From contig NZ_FNIZ01000022.1 of assembly GCF_900104185.1 (NCBI RefSeq), positions 1-64,000 on the forward strand: a DNA stretch of 64,000 nt. Reading direction: 5' to 3'. Below, piece after piece: positions 38,263 through 49,857 of this stretch; position 1 is the first letter of the stretch; each line of letters opens with the position of its first letter. The translations under genes were made by a program, and so were the position numbers. Below the pieces are notes generated by a model. That model made no database searches and was not told the origin of the DNA. It was given only the letters and a program-made list of their open reading frames with translations. This DNA is from Halobacillus aidingensis. GTDB taxonomy: Bacteria > Bacillota > Bacilli > Bacillales > Halobacillaceae.

Positions 38263-38332
38263 AAGTGCCTGCACGAAAGAACGGGAAATTCCATGAACTA
38301 CCCATCAACCAATCGTACAGACACCTTCCTTT
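38263..38332 (-). terminator. Large-loop terminator after dnaJ
   Basis: Minus-strand arms GTGTCTGTACGA and TCGTGCAGGCAC pair over 12 positions (three G-U pairs) around a ~38-nt loop and are followed by TTTTTATC. Partial read-through to prmA-rsmE is likely. Confidence 0.6.
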
Positions 38333-38338
38333 TAACCT

Positions 38339-39469
38339 TTAGCTGTCTCCCTTAAATGCACGCTTCATACGTTCGAAAAAGTTCCCGTGCTGCTCATCTG
38401 TGGCTTCATTACCACTAATATCATTAAATTCACGAAGCAATTCTTTCTGTCTTTCCGTCAAATTCTTAGGGGTTATGACTTTCATCTTAACATGCTGGTC
38501 CCCTTGCCCACGGCCATGGACGTTCGGTGCCCCTTTCTCTTTCAAACGGAATGTCTTTCCTGTTTGTGTTCCTGCAGGCACTTTCAACTTCACATTCCCG
38601 TGTACGGTAGGGACTTCAATTTCATCCCCAAGTGCTGCCTGTGCAAAGGTAAGAGGAATTTCACAGAAAATGTGATCGCCCTCACGTTGGAAGAATTCAT
38701 GTGGCTGAACGCGGATGACTACGAATAAGTCGCCAGCCGGACCTCCGTTGACACCTTCTTCCCCTTTACCTTGGACACGAATTTGTTGGCCGTCATCAAT
38801 ACCTGCTGGGATATCCAGGTGAATTTTCTTGCGCTTTGTCACACGGCCATCGCCGCCACAGGTGTTACATTTGTCTTTGATGAATTTACCTGTTCCTTGG
38901 CAGTGATGACAAACACGACGGTTGACCACGCGACCGAACGGTGTGTTCTGTTCTTGATTGACTTGTCCTGAACCTTGACAGTGGGAGCAAGTTTCAGGTG
39001 ATGTTCCTGGTTTAGCGCCGGAACCATCACAAGTATCACACTCTTCTTCCATTGGAATTTCGATATCGGTAGACTTACCAAAAATGGACTCTTCGAACTG
39101 AAGGGTCATTGTATATTGCAAATCCGCACCTTTACGTGGAGCGTTCGGATCACGGCGTCGTCCTCCACCACCGAAGAACATATCGAAAATATCGCCGAAG
39201 CCGCCGAAGTCTTCAGCGCCTCCACCGAAGCCTCCAAAGCCGCCCTGGTTAGGACCGGCATGACCAAATTGATCATATTGGGCACGTTTTTGCTGGTCGC
39301 TTAACGTTTCATAAGCTTCTTTCGCTTCTTTGAACTTTTCAGAAGCATTGTCTTCCTCACTGACGTCAGGGTGATACTTACGCGCCAGTTTTCGGTAGGC
39401 TTTCTTTATTTCATCTTTTGAAGCATCCTTGGACACGCCAAGGACTTCATAATAATCACGTTTACTCAC
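38339..39469 (-). CDS. dnaJ: Chaperone DnaJ
   Basis: 376 aa. J domain with HPD ([10 protein letters not shown]), a Gly/Phe-rich linker ([17 protein letters not shown]), four CxxCxGxG zinc repeats ([32 protein letters not shown]) and the substrate-binding C-terminus. It stimulates DnaK ATPase. The start is GTG at 39469 with a GGGAGAG SD. Part of the hrcA-grpE-dnaK-dnaJ cluster. Confidence 0.97.
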   Translation of the reverse strand: MSKRDYYEVLGVSKDASKDEIKKAYRKLARKYHPDVSEEDNASEKFKEAKEAYETLSDQQKRAQYDQFGHAGPNQGGFGGFGGGAEDFGGFGDIFDMFFGGGGRRRDPNAPRKGADLQYTMTLQFEESIFGKSTDIEIPMEEECDTCDGSGAKPGTSPETCSHCQGSGQVNQEQNTPFGRVVNRRVCHHCQGTGKFIKDKCNTCGGDGRVTKRKKIHLDIPAGIDDGQQIRVQGKGEEGVNGGPAGDLFVVIRVQPHEFFQREGDHIFCEIPLTFAQAALGDEIEVPTVHGNVKLKVPAGTQTGKTFRLKEKGAPNVHGRGQGDQHVKMKVITPKNLTERQKELLREFNDISGNEATDEQHGNFFERMKRAFKGDS

Positions 39470-39560
39470 TTGTCGATCACTCTCCCGGACGCTATTACAT
39501 AAGGTTTATATTAACATTGAAAATCTAGGCAGGCAAACGTCACCTCTTTGCCTTTTCATG

Positions 39561-39604
39561 AAAAAAGTCAAAGTCAAGAAGAACCTGACTTTGACTTTTT
39601 TTCT
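39561..39604 (-). terminator. Terminator between dnaK and dnaJ
   Basis: Stem AAAAAGTCAAAGTCA/TGACTTTGACTTTTT. Attenuation here would give more DnaK than DnaJ. Confidence 0.88.
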
Positions 39605-39612
39605 ACCTTTTC

Positions 39613-41487
<1,875 letters not shown>

Positions 41488-42018
41488 TTACTGATTCACT
41501 TTTACCATTGACGGGCGGATAACCCGATCTTTCAGGCGGTATCCTTTTTGCAACTCTTCTACGACAATATTACTTTCATAATTTTCGTCTTCGACTTGCA
41601 TAATCGCCTGATGCATATGAGGATCGAATTCTTCCCCTTTAGCAGGAATTTCTTCGACGCCTTCTTTTTCCAGAGCTGCTTTAAATTGGTCATAAACCAT
41701 TTTCATTCCATCTGCGAAGTTTTTGGCAGCATCGCCATCCACTTCCACCTGGAGAGCTCTTTCGAAGTTATCCAAAGCCGGGATCAATTCCTCTACAAGG
41801 CTCTGGGATCTATATTTCCTGTCCGCCTCTTTCTCTTTTTGAGTACGACGGCGGAAATTATCATAATCCGCTTGCAAACGAAGCAGTCGATTATTGATTT
41901 CTTCTTTTTCCTGACGAAGCTGTTCCAATTCATCTGTCTCTTCTACTACCGTTTGTTCAGATTCCTCATTTTGAGCTTCATCTTTTTCATCAATGATTTC
42001 TTGTTTGTTCTCTTCCAT
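41488..42018 (-). CDS. grpE: Nucleotide exchange factor GrpE
   Basis: About 176 aa. A highly acidic N-terminus and long coiled coil ([20 protein letters not shown]) precede the beta domain with RPSMVKVNQ at the end. It releases ADP from DnaK. ATG at 42018 with AGGAGG 9 nt upstream is preferred to the GTG at 42027. Lies between hrcA and dnaK. Confidence 0.96.
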   Translation of the reverse strand: MEENKQEIIDEKDEAQNEESEQTVVEETDELEQLRQEKEEINNRLLRLQADYDNFRRRTQKEKEADRKYRSQSLVEELIPALDNFERALQVEVDGDAAKNFADGMKMVYDQFKAALEKEGVEEIPAKGEEFDPHMHQAIMQVEDENYESNIVVEELQKGYRLKDRVIRPSMVKVNQ

Positions 42019-42135
42019 GACTTCCACCTCCTACTTTCCATTACACCGTTACTGACTATAACATGAATCCTTATCCTGAAAAAGCATGACACAAAATGAA
42101 GTGACGGGTCGGCTGACCCTCTTCTTTTTTCCGTC

Positions 42136-43158
42136 CTAATACCAGGCACGGAAAGTATCGGTCATATGCTTTGATAAGACGTTCATCAATGAAAACATTC
42201 GGTTATACTCCATGCGAGTCGGACCTAAGAGGGCAATTGTACCCACTTGATCATTCCCGAGCTGATAACTTGCCGTAATCAGACTGCAGTTTTGCATAGC
42301 ATCAAAAGGGTTTTCTTGTCCTATTCGGACTTGAATTCCTTTCTTACCGGTCCGCAGCAAGTCAGCCATCTCACTTTCCCGTTCGATGGTGGCATATAAA
42401 GACCTGACTTTATCAAGGTCCCTGAATTCAGGTTGCATGAGAATGTTTGTCTTTCCACCAATGTACAGTTTCGTCGGATGTTCATCCACAAGAGCTGCAC
42501 GCAAATACTGGAAAGCTTCTTCGTGATGATCTGTATGTGTTTTTAATAGATCATTGATCTCAGAATAGAGTTTCTCGTGCAATTTTACTAACGGGACTCC
42601 TTGGAGCCGGCTGTTTAAAATGTTCACCATCTTTTCCAGATCTGCACCCTTGATCTCAACAGGAACATTGAAAGCGCGATGCTCCACATGACCGGTATCC
42701 GTAACTAAAATGGCAATAGCAGACTGATCAGACAATGGAACGATCTGCAGTTGTTTTAGTTTTGTTTCGAATACTTCAGGTCCAAGGACAATGGATGTGT
42801 AGTTCGTCAAATCGGAGAGAATACCTGCTGACTTCTGAACCACACGTTCAAACTCCATCATTTTATCATCGAATGCTTCCCGAATTGTCACAATCTCTTG
42901 ACTGGAAAGGCGCAATGGAGAAAGAAGATGGTCGACATAGAAGCGATACCCTTTTTCAGAGGGGACCCTTCCGGAAGATGAATGGGTTTTTTCAATAAAA
43001 CCCAGTTCCTCTAAATCAGCCATTTCATTCCTTATCGTTGCTGAACTGAATGTTACAGCATCTTTTTTGGCTATTGACCGTGACCCTATAGGTTGTGCGG
43101 TCAGAATGAAATCATCAATAATGACTTGCAAAATGAGCAATTGTCTATCTGTTAACAT
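42136..43158 (-). CDS. hrcA: Heat-inducible transcription repressor HrcA
   Basis: 340 aa. N-terminal winged helix (TDRQLLILQVIIDDFI, VTFSSATIRNEMADLEELG), GAF-like middle and dimerisation regions. It binds CIRCE with help from GroEL and so senses unfolded protein. First gene of the cluster, directly behind the CIRCE element it recognises, so it represses its own operon. Confidence 0.97.
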   Translation of the reverse strand: MLTDRQLLILQVIIDDFILTAQPIGSRSIAKKDAVTFSSATIRNEMADLEELGFIEKTHSSSGRVPSEKGYRFYVDHLLSPLRLSSQEIVTIREAFDDKMMEFERVVQKSAGILSDLTNYTSIVLGPEVFETKLKQLQIVPLSDQSAIAILVTDTGHVEHRAFNVPVEIKGADLEKMVNILNSRLQGVPLVKLHEKLYSEINDLLKTHTDHHEEAFQYLRAALVDEHPTKLYIGGKTNILMQPEFRDLDKVRSLYATIERESEMADLLRTGKKGIQVRIGQENPFDAMQNCSLITASYQLGNDQVGTIALLGPTRMEYNRMFSLMNVLSKHMTDTFRAWY

Positions 43159-43173
43159 CGATGATCACCCCTG

Positions 43174-43200
43174 TTAGCACTCGTTTGGAGTGAGTGCTAA
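43174..43200 (-). promoter_or_regulatory. CIRCE operator
   Basis: Perfect consensus: TTAGCACTC, nine bases, GAGTGCTAA. It lies just downstream of the hrcA -10 box and covers the likely transcription start. Confidence 0.97.
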
Positions 43201-43210
43201 ATCTAATAAT

Positions 43211-43239
43211 AAATTATCAAAAGGGTTGAGGGATGTCAA
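43211..43239 (-). promoter_or_regulatory. Sigma-A promoter of the hrcA operon
   Basis: Minus strand TTGACA (43234-43239), 17-bp spacer, TAATTT (43211-43216), directly upstream of CIRCE. Confidence 0.85.
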
Positions 43240-43562
43240 CGGATAAAGCTCTTTTTTTTAGTCGTTCCTCCCGGTCCTTCTTCTCTTTTAGAAAATGTCC
43301 CTTTTATACTTGATGTTCCGTTCCCTAAAGCACCCTTTTTGAAGACAGGAAGTATAGACAGTGACGCAATAAGAGTTCGGGTTGGGAGAAGGAAACAGGC
43401 TCGCTCAGGAGGTACTGGAAACCCATCTTTAACAAGGCCTTCGAGGTATCGCCCGGCTCCTTCTTTTGTGGAATTCTCACCGTTACCCACCCTACCCATA
43501 TCATTGTAAATCAACGGACCTTTCTTATGGCGACCATTTATGGATGAAGAACGTATAGATCG
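43240..43562. other. Unexplained segment between hrcA and hemW
   Basis: 323 bp with no recognised gene. On the minus strand a 92-codon frame (43236-43514, first possible start TTG) is open but matches no family I know, has a poor SD (AAGGTCC) and ends inside the hrcA -35 box. Its residues (GAGRYLEGLVKDGFPVPPER) look neither clearly random nor clearly protein-like. An inverted repeat near 43541-43572 (GGATGAA...TTCATCC) spans the hemW stop but lacks a T tract. It might be a decayed gene. Confidence 0.3.
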
Positions 43563-44702
43563 TTATTCATCCAATAAGAACTCTTGGAATACTTCATTAC
43601 CAAGAATGCGACCCTTGGATGTAAGACGAATATGGTCAGCGTCTTCTGCTATTAAGGAGCGCTCTCTCAGTTCCGTAAGCTTGTTTCCGAAAACATCTAC
43701 AAGTGTTTTCCCATACTTTTGTTGGAAGAGCTCTTTCGATACCCCTTGTGTCTTTCTGAGACCGAGAAACATTTCTTCCTCCAGCTGTTCTTTCAGACCA
43801 ATAGGTTCCTCGTGGAGAACGGGTTTTCCATCTTCCGTGGCTTTCTTCACATAGGCAGGCAGAGGACGGATATTTATTGTCCGTTTACCCGGAAGATACC
43901 CATGAGCACCCGCTCCGATTCCATAATAATATTCATTATTCCAGTATGTCAGGTTGTGTTTACTTTCAAACCCAGGCTTGGCAAAGTTGCTGATTTCATA
44001 CTGCACAGCGCCAGCTTCTGCTAATTTACGCTGTAGTAATTCGTACATTTCTGCTTCATCATCTTCTTTCGCCTTGGAAAGCTTACCCTTTTTGTACCGT
44101 TGATAAAACACAGTTTTCGGTTCAATTTGTAGAGAGTAGGAAGAATAATGCGGTAAGCCGAACTGCATCGCTTCATCAATGGTTTTTTCAAAATCTTCAA
44201 CCGTTTGTCCCGGGAGAGCATACATAAGATCTATACTTACATTCGTTAAACCCGCCTGAACTAGACGATCAATATTCGTATAAACATCTTTTACTTTGTG
44301 TACACGACCAATCTTTTGGAGCATATCATCGTCGAAGACTTGAACTCCGAGTGATATACGATCGACGCCATACTCTTTTAACAAACGTACTTTTTCCACA
44401 TCTAAATCACCAGGATTTGCTTCAAACGTGTATTCTTCACAGCCAGCTATATCAAAATGATTATCAATCATTTGTAAAAGCTTTTCTAACTGCTTATGGT
44501 TCACGGCTGTCGGAGTTCCGCCTCCGACAAAAATGGTTCGTACACTCGCTTTTTCTCCAGGGATATAGGTGTGAATTTCTTTTTCCAGTGCTTCTAAATA
44601 TTCATCTGCCAGTCGCTCATTATAGAAAAATTTCGTAAAATCACAATAGTGACAAATCTGCTGACAAAAAGGGATGTGAATATATGCGGATGGAATTTTC
44701 AT
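43563..44702 (-). CDS. hemW: Radical SAM haem chaperone HemW
   Basis: About 379 aa. Radical SAM cluster motif CQQICHYCDF (CxxxCxxC type), GGGTPT and the C-terminal HemN-like domain. It is the HemW type rather than the oxygen-independent coproporphyrinogen oxidase, because the extra N-terminal HemN residues are absent; it inserts haem into proteins. ATG at 44702 with AAAGGTGG upstream is chosen over the GTG at 44714. Confidence 0.93.
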   Translation of the reverse strand: MKIPSAYIHIPFCQQICHYCDFTKFFYNERLADEYLEALEKEIHTYIPGEKASVRTIFVGGGTPTAVNHKQLEKLLQMIDNHFDIAGCEEYTFEANPGDLDVEKVRLLKEYGVDRISLGVQVFDDDMLQKIGRVHKVKDVYTNIDRLVQAGLTNVSIDLMYALPGQTVEDFEKTIDEAMQFGLPHYSSYSLQIEPKTVFYQRYKKGKLSKAKEDDEAEMYELLQRKLAEAGAVQYEISNFAKPGFESKHNLTYWNNEYYYGIGAGAHGYLPGKRTINIRPLPAYVKKATEDGKPVLHEEPIGLKEQLEEEMFLGLRKTQGVSKELFQQKYGKTLVDVFGNKLTELRERSLIAEDADHIRLTSKGRILGNEVFQEFLLDE

Positions 44703-44725
44703 GGATGTTACCACCTTTCATAAGG

Positions 44726-44757
44726 AAAACCGCAAGAGAAAAATCTCCTGCGGTTTC
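44726..44757 (-). terminator. Terminator of lepA
   Basis: Stem AAACCGCAGGAG/CTCTTGCGGTTT then TTCCTT on the minus strand, between lepA and hemW. Confidence 0.82.
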
Positions 44758-44775
44758 AACTGTCTTCCTTTAGCT

Positions 44776-46590
44776 TTAGTCTTCGTTCAAGTCAAGGACC
44801 GACATGAAGGCCTCTTGAGGGACCTCGACAGATCCGACCATCTTCATGCGTTTCTTCCCTTCTTTTTGCTTTTCAAGCAATTTACGCTTACGGGAAATGT
44901 CTCCTCCGTAACATTTGGAAAGAACGTTTTTACGCATCGCTTTAATCGTCGTTCGAGCCACAATTTTATTTCCAATCGCGGCTTGGACAGGAACTTCGAA
45001 TTGCTGTCTTGGAATTAATTCCTTAAGCTTTTCAGCAATGAGCTTTCCGCGCTCATACGCAAAGTCACGGTGTACGATGAAGGACAATGCATCAATGGTA
45101 TCCCCATTCAACAAGATATCCATTTTCACGAGGTTGGAGACACGATACCCAATCAACTCGTAATCAAAGGATGCATATCCTTTTGTTTGGGATTTCAAGG
45201 AATCAAAGAAATCATAAACAATTTCAGACAATGGAATCTCATAAACGATATTGACCCTATTGTCATCTAAATACTGCATATCCATGAAATTACCACGTTT
45301 ACGCTGACAGATTTCCATGACTGGACCAACATAATCGTTAGGGACCATGACCGTTGCTTTAACAAAAGGTTCCTGAACTTCTTCAAGTTTTTGGTTATCC
45401 GGCATCATCGAAGGGTTATCGACATTGATAACAGATCCATCTGTTTGGGTTACCTGATAAATAACACTTGGTGCCGTCGTAATAAGGTCGATTTTATATT
45501 CCCGCTCAATACGTTCTTGAATGATTTCCATATGAAGCATTCCCAAGAAACCACAACGGAATCCAAAGCCAAGTGCTTGGGAAGTTTCCGGTTCAAATTG
45601 AAGGGATGAATCATTAAGTTCCAAGCGTTCAAGAGCATCTCTAAGATCGTTATATTTGCTCGCATCTACAGGATACATTCCGCAGAACACCATCGGATTC
45701 ATCTTTTTATAACCAGGCAGTGGTTCGGCTGCAGGGTTATTGGCAAGTGTAATGGTGTCCCCCACACGGCTGTCGCCGATATTTTTGATCGATGCCGTCA
45801 AATAACCGACATCCCCGACATTCAACTCTTTCAATGGGGTCGGGGTCGGGCGAAACACACCTAGTTCGTTCACTTCGAACTCTTTACCCGTCGCCATCAT
45901 TTTAATTTTATCGCCAAGTTTGATAGAGCCTTCACGAACACAGGTATAGGCAACGACACCTCTGTACGAATCGTACAAGGAATCGAAAATCAGAGCCTTT
46001 GTCGGATCTTTGACATCGCCCTCAGGAGCCGGAATATCGCTTACGATCCGCTCTAAAATCTCATCGATTCCTACTCCTTCTTTAGCTGAAGCAAGAATGG
46101 CATCAGAAGCATCAATCCCGATGACATCTTCAATTTCTTGTTTAATCCGCTCAGGATCTGCACCAGGAAGGTCAATTTTATTAATGACCGGGATAATTTC
46201 CAAATCGTTTTCCAGCGCTAGATAAACATTGGCTAATGTTTGTGCTTCTATTCCCTGGGCAGCATCTACAACCAGGATCGCCCCTTCACAGGCCGCTAAA
46301 CTACGAGAGACCTCATATGTAAAGTCGACGTGGCCCGGGGTATCAATTAAGTGGAACGTATAATCCTGTCCATCGTTCGCTTCATAAGACAATTGAACGG
46401 CATTTAATTTAATCGTGATTCCACGTTCACGTTCAAGATCCATTGCATCAAGGAATTGCTCCTTCATTTCTCTTTGTGTTAAAGCTTTCGTTTTTTCCAG
46501 AATACGGTCTGCAAGCGTCGATTTCCCATGGTCGATATGGGCAATAATCGAAAAATTGCGGACCCTTTCTTGTTTAGATTGTGCTGTCAA
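44776..46590 (-). CDS. lepA: Elongation factor 4 (LepA)
   Basis: 604 aa. Translational GTPase with G1 [16 protein letters not shown]3 DTPGHVDF and G4 [10 protein letters not shown], then the LepA-specific C-terminal domain ([22 protein letters not shown]). It acts on stalled ribosomes and in 30S biogenesis. The start is TTG at 46590 with AGGAGTG upstream. It follows yqxA in the gpr-spoIIP-yqxA-lepA order. Confidence 0.97.
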   Translation of the reverse strand: MTAQSKQERVRNFSIIAHIDHGKSTLADRILEKTKALTQREMKEQFLDAMDLERERGITIKLNAVQLSYEANDGQDYTFHLIDTPGHVDFTYEVSRSLAACEGAILVVDAAQGIEAQTLANVYLALENDLEIIPVINKIDLPGADPERIKQEIEDVIGIDASDAILASAKEGVGIDEILERIVSDIPAPEGDVKDPTKALIFDSLYDSYRGVVAYTCVREGSIKLGDKIKMMATGKEFEVNELGVFRPTPTPLKELNVGDVGYLTASIKNIGDSRVGDTITLANNPAAEPLPGYKKMNPMVFCGMYPVDASKYNDLRDALERLELNDSSLQFEPETSQALGFGFRCGFLGMLHMEIIQERIEREYKIDLITTAPSVIYQVTQTDGSVINVDNPSMMPDNQKLEEVQEPFVKATVMVPNDYVGPVMEICQRKRGNFMDMQYLDDNRVNIVYEIPLSEIVYDFFDSLKSQTKGYASFDYELIGYRVSNLVKMDILLNGDTIDALSFIVHRDFAYERGKLIAEKLKELIPRQQFEVPVQAAIGNKIVARTTIKAMRKNVLSKCYGGDISRKRKLLEKQKEGKKRMKMVGSVEVPQEAFMSVLDLNED

Positions 46591-46686
46591 CTTAAATCAC
46601 TCCTACTGAATTCGACACAAATATCTAGGTTGATTATAGCAATACGGCAAGCATTATTCAATGTAAACCCCAACAACATCTGAATC

Positions 46687-47004
46687 TTATTCTCCCGCCT
46701 GTATGATTTCAGACAAAACAACGATGACTCCATTGAAGCTCGAAGCTACCCCTTGCCCCATCCCTCCGGCAAGCTTAGAGATCCAGGGTGCTCCAGATTC
46801 TATATTAGGAGAGGCGCAAAAATCATCGGAACCCGGTGATATGGATGTTTGCTTTTCCACGCTATGATCCACTTCTTGCTCTGATATTGGAGTCGTCACC
46901 ACAGCGGGCCGGTCATCCAGCTTTTCGTTCGTTTTATCAATGCCATAAAAAGCTCCCGTCACAAAAACAATGATAACGATGAGTCCCCCCGCCAACCATT
47001 TCAT
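46687..47004 (-). CDS. yqxA: DUF3679 family protein (YqxA-like)
   Basis: 105 aa. One N-terminal membrane segment (about 4-20) and a short soluble part ending in a Gly/Ala-rich helix (KLAGGMGQGVASSFNGVIV). The family is defined by B. subtilis YqxA, which likewise lies between spoIIP and lepA. Function unknown. 15 bp after spoIIP. Confidence 0.8.
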   Translation of the reverse strand: MKWLAGGLIVIIVFVTGAFYGIDKTNEKLDDRPAVVTTPISEQEVDHSVEKQTSISPGSDDFCASPNIESGAPWISKLAGGMGQGVASSFNGVIVVLSEIIQAGE

Positions 47005-47019
47005 TGCGCCCCTCCTCCA

Positions 47020-48168
47020 TCAATCTTTGGATACTTTTTCATCCTCGAAGTAATAATCACTGAAAACTTCAGCCATCACATCTGCTGAACGATACAACTC
47101 ATCTAAATGATTATAAACTCCGCCAAACTCGATAAGTATGGCATTCGGATGCAAGTCCTGGTTATAAATGCCGTCTACCCCCGAACCCTTCTTCGTAATG
47201 ACACCCCGGCTGATCCCAGGATATTTCTCCTCGAGAAGCTGATGAATTTTGGATGCGAGTTGTAAGTTCTGTTCATATTGAGGGTGTTCCGCACCTATAA
47301 CAAAAGCGAAACGCGCGTAATTTTTTCCGTTGATCGTCGTTGTGGTGTGCTCCTTGGAAAGTGAATCCCTATGAAGGTCAAACAAATATCGGATGTCACC
47401 ATTCTGACTGATGGCTTCTTCAACAACTGGTCTCACGGCATCATAGGATTGATAATATTCCATTCCTTTTTCACTTCTTAATGCAGCTACATCTGTTGTA
47501 TCAACAATCGTTCCAATCCCTCTTTTTTCTAACCCTTCGCCAAGACGTTCTCCGATAAGAGTAATATTTACTTTTCCATCGTGGTCCGTGGACTCATCCG
47601 GTAAGTGTGGATAAAAAGATTCTGTGTTGTGCGTGTGGTAAATATAAACACGATCTTCACCCACTGGTTTCTCTTCCAATTTGCCTTCGTCTTCGTTATT
47701 TTCTTCCACATCCCCTTCTTCCCCTCGGTCATCTACGATCATAGGAGGTTCTGACTCAATAGGGAGTGTGGAATAGTCCGTCCCTTTACCAGCAATGATA
47801 ATTTGACTGTTGTAAGAAGACAATCCAGGGATTTCCCTTCCCAGGAGGCTTCTTGGATCATTCGGTGTAAGGCTCGTAAGTAGTTGAAAAGACAATGTGG
47901 TCAAGCTCGGAATTCGATTCCCTTCCGGATGGGCATCTTTAAAGGAGCGGTTTTCCATTTCGAACAGATATAAAAAAGCACTGCCTTCAAGCTTGGTTGT
48001 CCATTCTTGTATCGTACTTGAATAAATACGATAGGTCGTTTTTGCCCCTGTAAGAATACCGATACCAATAAATAATAAAAGCAAAACAGTGACTGCGATG
48101 ATGGTCCACCTTGTCCCCTGCTTCATATAACTTTTCTTATTTTTCTTCATGATCGGGTAACGAGACAT
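47020..48168 (-). CDS. spoIIP: Stage II sporulation protein P
   Basis: 382 aa. One N-terminal membrane anchor (about 23-43), an acidic linker (EEGDVEENNEDEG) and a C-terminal peptidoglycan-cleaving domain with the metal-site segments YIYHTHNTESFYP, LFDLHRDS and NAILIEFGG. In the mother cell it works with SpoIID and SpoIIM in septal thinning and engulfment. GGGGGAGGA lies before the ATG. Confidence 0.95.
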   Translation of the reverse strand: MSRYPIMKKNKKSYMKQGTRWTIIAVTVLLLLFIGIGILTGAKTTYRIYSSTIQEWTTKLEGSAFLYLFEMENRSFKDAHPEGNRIPSLTTLSFQLLTSLTPNDPRSLLGREIPGLSSYNSQIIIAGKGTDYSTLPIESEPPMIVDDRGEEGDVEENNEDEGKLEEKPVGEDRVYIYHTHNTESFYPHLPDESTDHDGKVNITLIGERLGEGLEKRGIGTIVDTTDVAALRSEKGMEYYQSYDAVRPVVEEAISQNGDIRYLFDLHRDSLSKEHTTTTINGKNYARFAFVIGAEHPQYEQNLQLASKIHQLLEEKYPGISRGVITKKGSGVDGIYNQDLHPNAILIEFGGVYNHLDELYRSADVMAEVFSDYYFEDEKVSKD

Positions 48169-48201
48169 GAAAAATCCTCCCCCTCATCCACTATCTAGTA
48201 A

Positions 48202-48231
48202 ATGGTATGAGAGAGAGGAATTTAATAGAAC
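48202..48231 (-). promoter_or_regulatory. Candidate sigma-E promoter of spoIIP
   Basis: Minus strand GTTCTATT (48224-48231), 14-bp spacer, CATACCAT (48202-48209), about 34 nt before the spoIIP start. It is close to the sigma-E consensus (GTCATATT-N14-CATACAAT), and B. subtilis spoIIP is known to be sigma-E dependent. The -35 lies in one arm of the inverted repeat at 48222-48246. Confidence 0.55.
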
Positions 48232-48246
48232 CTCTCTATTAAATCA
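48222..48246 (-). terminator. Hairpin after gpr (possible terminator)
   Basis: Perfect 10-bp arms ATTTAATAGA/TCTATTAAAT with a 5-nt loop just after the gpr stop. The sequence after it is CCTCTC rather than a T tract, so termination would be weak. Confidence 0.4.
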
Positions 48247-49338
48247 TTATTTCAAATATGATTGTGCTTCTCCATCTTCTATACCCGGATGCAAGGCCCC
48301 ATTGATCCCTTTAGCAATGACATGAGCCATGTCCTGGATAAAGCTGTCCACCTCTTTCGGTGTGACCATCAAATTGTGGCCCAGAGGGGTCAGCACTTCT
48401 TTAATCAGTTGTTTCTTTTCCATCTCTTCTAATTGGCCGAACATGCCCATGACCGCTTTGCTTTGCTCTTCATTCGGGTGGTCTTCAGCCGTCAGCGTCT
48501 TTCTTTCAAACGGGTTCATGGCAGGTGACAAAGCATTGGACGGACGGTCTTTTTCCCGCCACTCTCTGCCAAAATGTTTTAACACATAATCAATCGCATC
48601 ACTCGTGATGGTCACGGCATCTACTACTGTTGGTACACCAATGGAGATCACAGGAATTCCGTATGTCTCTCGGCTGATTTCTTTCCGCTTGTTGCCCACA
48701 CCAGAGCCTGGGTGGATCCCCGTATCAGAGAGTTGTATGGTCGCATTGATGCGATTGATTGAACGTGATGCAAGAGCATCGATGACAAGAACGAAATCCG
48801 GTTTCGTTTGTTCTATGATTCCATGGACCATATCACTGGTTTCAATACCTGTGACACCCATGACCCCGGGCGTGAAAGCAGATACGGGACGGTAGCCATC
48901 AGATACGGTTTCCGGATGAAGCTCAAATAAGTGGCTCGTTACATAGACTTCTTCTGTTACCAATGGTCCTAAAGCATCCGGGGTCACATTTTGGTTACCA
49001 AGGCCAACAATTAACCCACGGTCCATATCCTTTATTCCACACTCATTCATCAATTTTCTTAGCTGGCCGGATAACGTTTTGGATAAATTCACTTGCAATT
49101 GATGATCCTGCTTACGAATAGCGAGCGATTCTAACGTGACATAATGCCCCGCTTTCTTCCCAATTCGTTCAGCACCCGCTTCATCTACCGTTACATACGT
49201 GATTTTAATATCATTCTTTTCATTTTCATGAACCTCAACCCCATCAGTATCTGAGGATCCGGGTTCATCTTTCACATTCATTTCCTGTGCCTCAAGTGCC
49301 AGGTCCGTTCTCAACGTGTAGTCGAAATTTTCCTCCAT
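48247..49338 (-). CDS. gpr: Germination protease (spore protease GPR)
   Basis: 363 aa zymogen. N-terminal propeptide, with the FDYTLRTDLALEA segment near the processing site. The catalytic-region blocks VGLGNQNVTPDALGP and VLVIDALASRS are present. It degrades small acid-soluble proteins (SASP) during germination. AAGGAGG precedes the ATG. Located upstream of spoIIP on the same strand and divergent from rpsT, as in B. subtilis. Confidence 0.96.
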   Translation of the reverse strand: MEENFDYTLRTDLALEAQEMNVKDEPGSSDTDGVEVHENEKNDIKITYVTVDEAGAERIGKKAGHYVTLESLAIRKQDHQLQVNLSKTLSGQLRKLMNECGIKDMDRGLIVGLGNQNVTPDALGPLVTEEVYVTSHLFELHPETVSDGYRPVSAFTPGVMGVTGIETSDMVHGIIEQTKPDFVLVIDALASRSINRINATIQLSDTGIHPGSGVGNKRKEISRETYGIPVISIGVPTVVDAVTITSDAIDYVLKHFGREWREKDRPSNALSPAMNPFERKTLTAEDHPNEEQSKAVMGMFGQLEEMEKKQLIKEVLTPLGHNLMVTPKEVDSFIQDMAHVIAKGINGALHPGIEDGEAQSYLK

Positions 49339-49418
49339 TCACTTCAACCTCCTTAAGAAAATCTTCTCCCAAGCAGATAAAAACTATGCAAATGAAGGGA
49401 TTGGTAATGAGATAAGTA

Positions 49419-49447
49419 TTGAAAACAGCTTACCGCTCTGGTAAAAT
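49419..49447 (+). promoter_or_regulatory. Sigma-A promoter of rpsT
   Basis: TTGAAA (49419-49424), 17-bp spacer, TAAAAT (49442-49447), 52 nt before the rpsT start codon. Confidence 0.75.
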
Positions 49448-49499
49448 GTCTCTTGTTCGATATGAATGAGTTTTTTGTTTTTACCTAGGAGGTGAAACT

Positions 49500-49760
49500 A
49501 TGCCTAACATTAAATCAGCGAAAAAACGTGTACGTACGAATGATGACGCTCGTTCCTTGAATGCAGCTTTCAAATCTGACATGCGTACAGCGGTTAAACG
49601 TGTAGAAAAGCTTGTTGAAAGCAAGGATGTAGAGAACGCGAAAGAAGCACTTCCTACAGCTGTTAAGAAAATCGACAAAGCTGTTCAACGTGGTGCCCTT
49701 CCTCAAAACACAGGGAACCGTAAAAAATCCCGCCTAACTAAACTAGTCAACGCATTATAA
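49500..49760 (+). CDS. rpsT: 30S ribosomal protein S20
   Basis: 86 aa, basic and helical: MPNIKSAKKRVRTNDDARSL at the start, TAVKKIDKAVQRGALPQNT in the middle and KSRLTKLVNAL at the end. CTAGGAGGTGA precedes the ATG. It binds 16S rRNA early in 30S assembly. Single gene, divergent from gpr and convergent with holA. Confidence 0.97.
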   Translation: MPNIKSAKKRVRTNDDARSLNAAFKSDMRTAVKRVEKLVESKDVENAKEALPTAVKKIDKAVQRGALPQNTGNRKKSRLTKLVNAL

Positions 49761-49783
49761 TTCATTCGTAATTTATGACCAAC

Positions 49784-49857
49784 AGACGATCCTTCTTTCT
49801 TGAATGGGTCGTTTTTACATGAAAGAAGCCCTCCGATTCATCGGAGGGCTTCTTTTC
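49784..49857. terminator. Two adjacent terminators between rpsT and holA
   Basis: First hairpin ACGATCC/GGGTCGT then TTTTT (49784-49816) serves rpsT. The second, AAGAAGCCCTCCG/CGGAGGGCTTCTTTT (49823-49857), can act in both directions. The stretch 49861-49960 after them holds only a possible vestige of the repeat end (TGGAAGACTCGATTTC at 49875). Confidence 0.8.

Noticed and set aside
42101-42130. GGGTC/GACCC hairpin between hrcA and grpE as a terminator
   Set aside because: The T tract follows on the plus strand, which is not transcribed here. On the minus strand there is none.
49360-49389. Sigma-F/G promoter for gpr (GCATA, 15 bp, GGAGAAGATT)
   Set aside because: The boxes look reasonable, but transcription would start inside the AAGGAGG ribosome-binding site, leaving no leader.
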